From Acidobacteriaceae bacterium (GTDB taxonomy: Bacteria; Acidobacteriota; Terriglobia; Terriglobales; Acidobacteriaceae): a DNA stretch of 7,198 nt. Below the pieces are notes generated by a model, which ran no database searches, was not told where the DNA came from, and saw nothing but the letters and a program-made list of their open reading frames with translations. The position numbers and the translations under genes were made by a program. Positions 6,901-7,198 of the stretch are shown one piece after another. The stretch is from positions 302 to 7,499 of the forward strand of contig PMWR01000423.1 in NCBI GenBank assembly GCA_003166055.1. The letters are read 5' to 3'. Within the stretch, counting starts at the first letter, position 1; each line of letters starts with the position of its first letter.

Positions 6901-7198
6901 AGACCGATGCTGGTCCGATCGGACTGCAGTTCAATCTTGAGGAGTCGCCGTCGTTTTTGCTGGATCGAGGAACGATTGCGACGACAGGGGGGACGGCGGT
7001 GCGGCCGGCTGGCAGGCCGCTGATTGTGGGCGCTTCAGTGGCTTCGGGAGAGAATCCGTTTTTGCCTGAGGTGCTGGACGAGGCCAAGGCAGTGGCCCGG
7101 TTTGGAAACGAGCCAAATATCCTGCTGGCCGGGGAGGCGACGGAGCCGGAGGTAGCTGCGCGGCTGGCGACAGCCTCGACGATTCATTTTGCGGGCCA
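3990..7198 (+). CDS. Membrane-anchored anti-sigma (ZAS-type) - TPR - CHAT fusion protein (partial, C-terminus off window)
   Basis: Translation from the ATG at 3990 stays open to the window end: 1069 complete codons plus two bases. An in-frame TAG at 3978 precludes an upstream start; the ribosome site is weak (AGAG at 3979-3982). Domains in order: an acidic N-terminus; a zinc-binding anti-sigma-like domain at about 55-105, with Cys57 and HAAQCSRC giving His88-x3-Cys92-x2-Cys95; a basic stretch; one transmembrane helix at 147-169, ending in WW; TPR-like helical repeats, clearest at about 217-345 and continuing to about 880; and a CHAT domain beginning near 950 (LLLEPDPLLGNLPW, then RPLIVGA and an IHFAG ending). 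CHAT is a Cys-His caspase-like fold; the catalytic histidine should be the cut codon 1070 and the cysteine lies beyond the window. The upstream gene encodes an ECF sigma factor, supporting a membrane-tethered anti-sigma role. Positive-inside reasoning places TPR and CHAT outside the cytoplasm. Peptidase activity is inferred, not shown. Confidence 0.88.
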   Translation, partial: MSDYKNPEDPSGPRDDAAAEDALRRALSELMEGRGFLGEDARGESPGPRKTGPEVECPEVSAWFALLGAEVGTADAKGKARVEALMAHAAQCSRCADRLRMLTGDATPEESAELSRLASSSPSWQHDLAVELARTPYRSASSRKTRFYLWAGAGLAASLVLAVGAGLWWQRANTPERLLAEAYTHDRIFELRMPDAGFANVTPQTHLRGGAADHESARLLDARARIERELENAPDDPHWLQLEARADILEEKFDPAIDILDRLLAAGPPTSSLLVDDAAAYFQRGATTGSENDRATALEYLRHADELTPGDPVVLFNEAVAMEDRGQVMNAVETWNRYLRFERDPKWLADGRRRLQALEQKLNQMKTHQSRMERNLATPQAMLALADDAAALGAIDEELSSTLLPRLLIPAVPLPVDCSRGSPCAPACTDACRAARTLLHALAASLERNHQDPWLTQLLLPESFPAKSPQTNLDYALAVNLLAGGIEADVTGDYLAAQQETLRAGEKFRKLLNAAGEDRAQVERSYALMRASNLAGCYSTAHPLLGRDPQFAWIQIHGLTQDTICDPHPGSVEENNPAYLHAETMAVARKYTLLELRARIMLGSAAVDAGDTETAWRDGMATARRFFAGDYPPIRLYATLSGLYEVERETPRVREALLMQREVVGVLGLTRSSALIPTERLNLAAAAIRAGAVAEAQEQVKEAQAELAANGREKSIQGFLAENEIAMAKLYLERHDQAAAAKMLAAADGHMAGEHNSYHRRDYAQARGQLELAEGHPETAERRLREALLEEERLAGAGGADSIVLAQQDRELYAVLAGVWLGQGRPGEEVLALWERYRLRILGEPAPVCAAKGLDCLKPRLTEALARLGENQLLGQIALLDRVLLYRASGRGVVWTEVPVGRVDLLAAAAPLELAVSSPATTVDEVDRAARKVGGILLGQLDAHDARAGANGELLLEPDPLLGNLPWPSVETDAGPIGLQFNLEESPSFLLDRGTIATTGGTAVRPAGRPLIVGASVASGENPFLPEVLDEAKAVARFGNEPNILLAGEATEPEVAARLATASTIHFAG

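Overview
The window is high-GC bacterial chromosome, roughly 60% G+C by eye. It contains five protein-coding genes and one short divergent promoter region. Two gene types point to the Acidobacteriota: the ECF sigma factor paired with a large TPR/CHAT protein, and the tandem membrane proteins that begin with an 'LRPxxLGEILDRT' motif. This assignment rests on recognising protein families and not on a marker gene. No rRNA, tRNA, CRISPR array, insertion sequence or phage gene was seen.

Left half, minus strand (3124 down to 1): three paralogous integral-membrane proteins read in the order 3124-2012, 2015-870, 873-1. The third runs off the window. Each downstream start codon overlaps the upstream stop codon as ATGA, so this is a tight, probably translationally coupled operon. 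All three resemble the membrane domain of the glycerophosphoryl-diester-phosphodiesterase family (about six hydrophobic segments), but no catalytic domain is visible. They share an N-terminal signature (LRPxxLGxILDRT) and a late LFYYDQR motif. The two complete copies continue that motif as RxRxEGFDIEWMM and then end in a proline-rich tail.

Middle (3125-3276): a 152-base divergent intergenic region. It holds a perfect 7-bp-arm inverted repeat five bases before the sigma-factor start, and two degenerate copies of its half-site further upstream.

Right half, plus strand (3277 to 7198): an ECF-type sigma factor, then, 59 bases later, a very long open frame that runs off the window (1069 complete codons). 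This second protein has a canonical anti-sigma zinc-binding motif (H-x3-C-x2-C preceded by a Cys), one transmembrane helix, a long TPR-like helical region with paired cysteines, and the beginning of a CHAT (caspase-like) domain. The window ends inside the codon expected to be its catalytic histidine.

The simplest reading is a sigma/anti-sigma pair in which the anti-sigma domain is fused through the membrane to a TPR sensor and a CHAT peptidase-like module. The divergent membrane operon is a plausible but unproven target. This right-hand unit is the most interesting part of the window.
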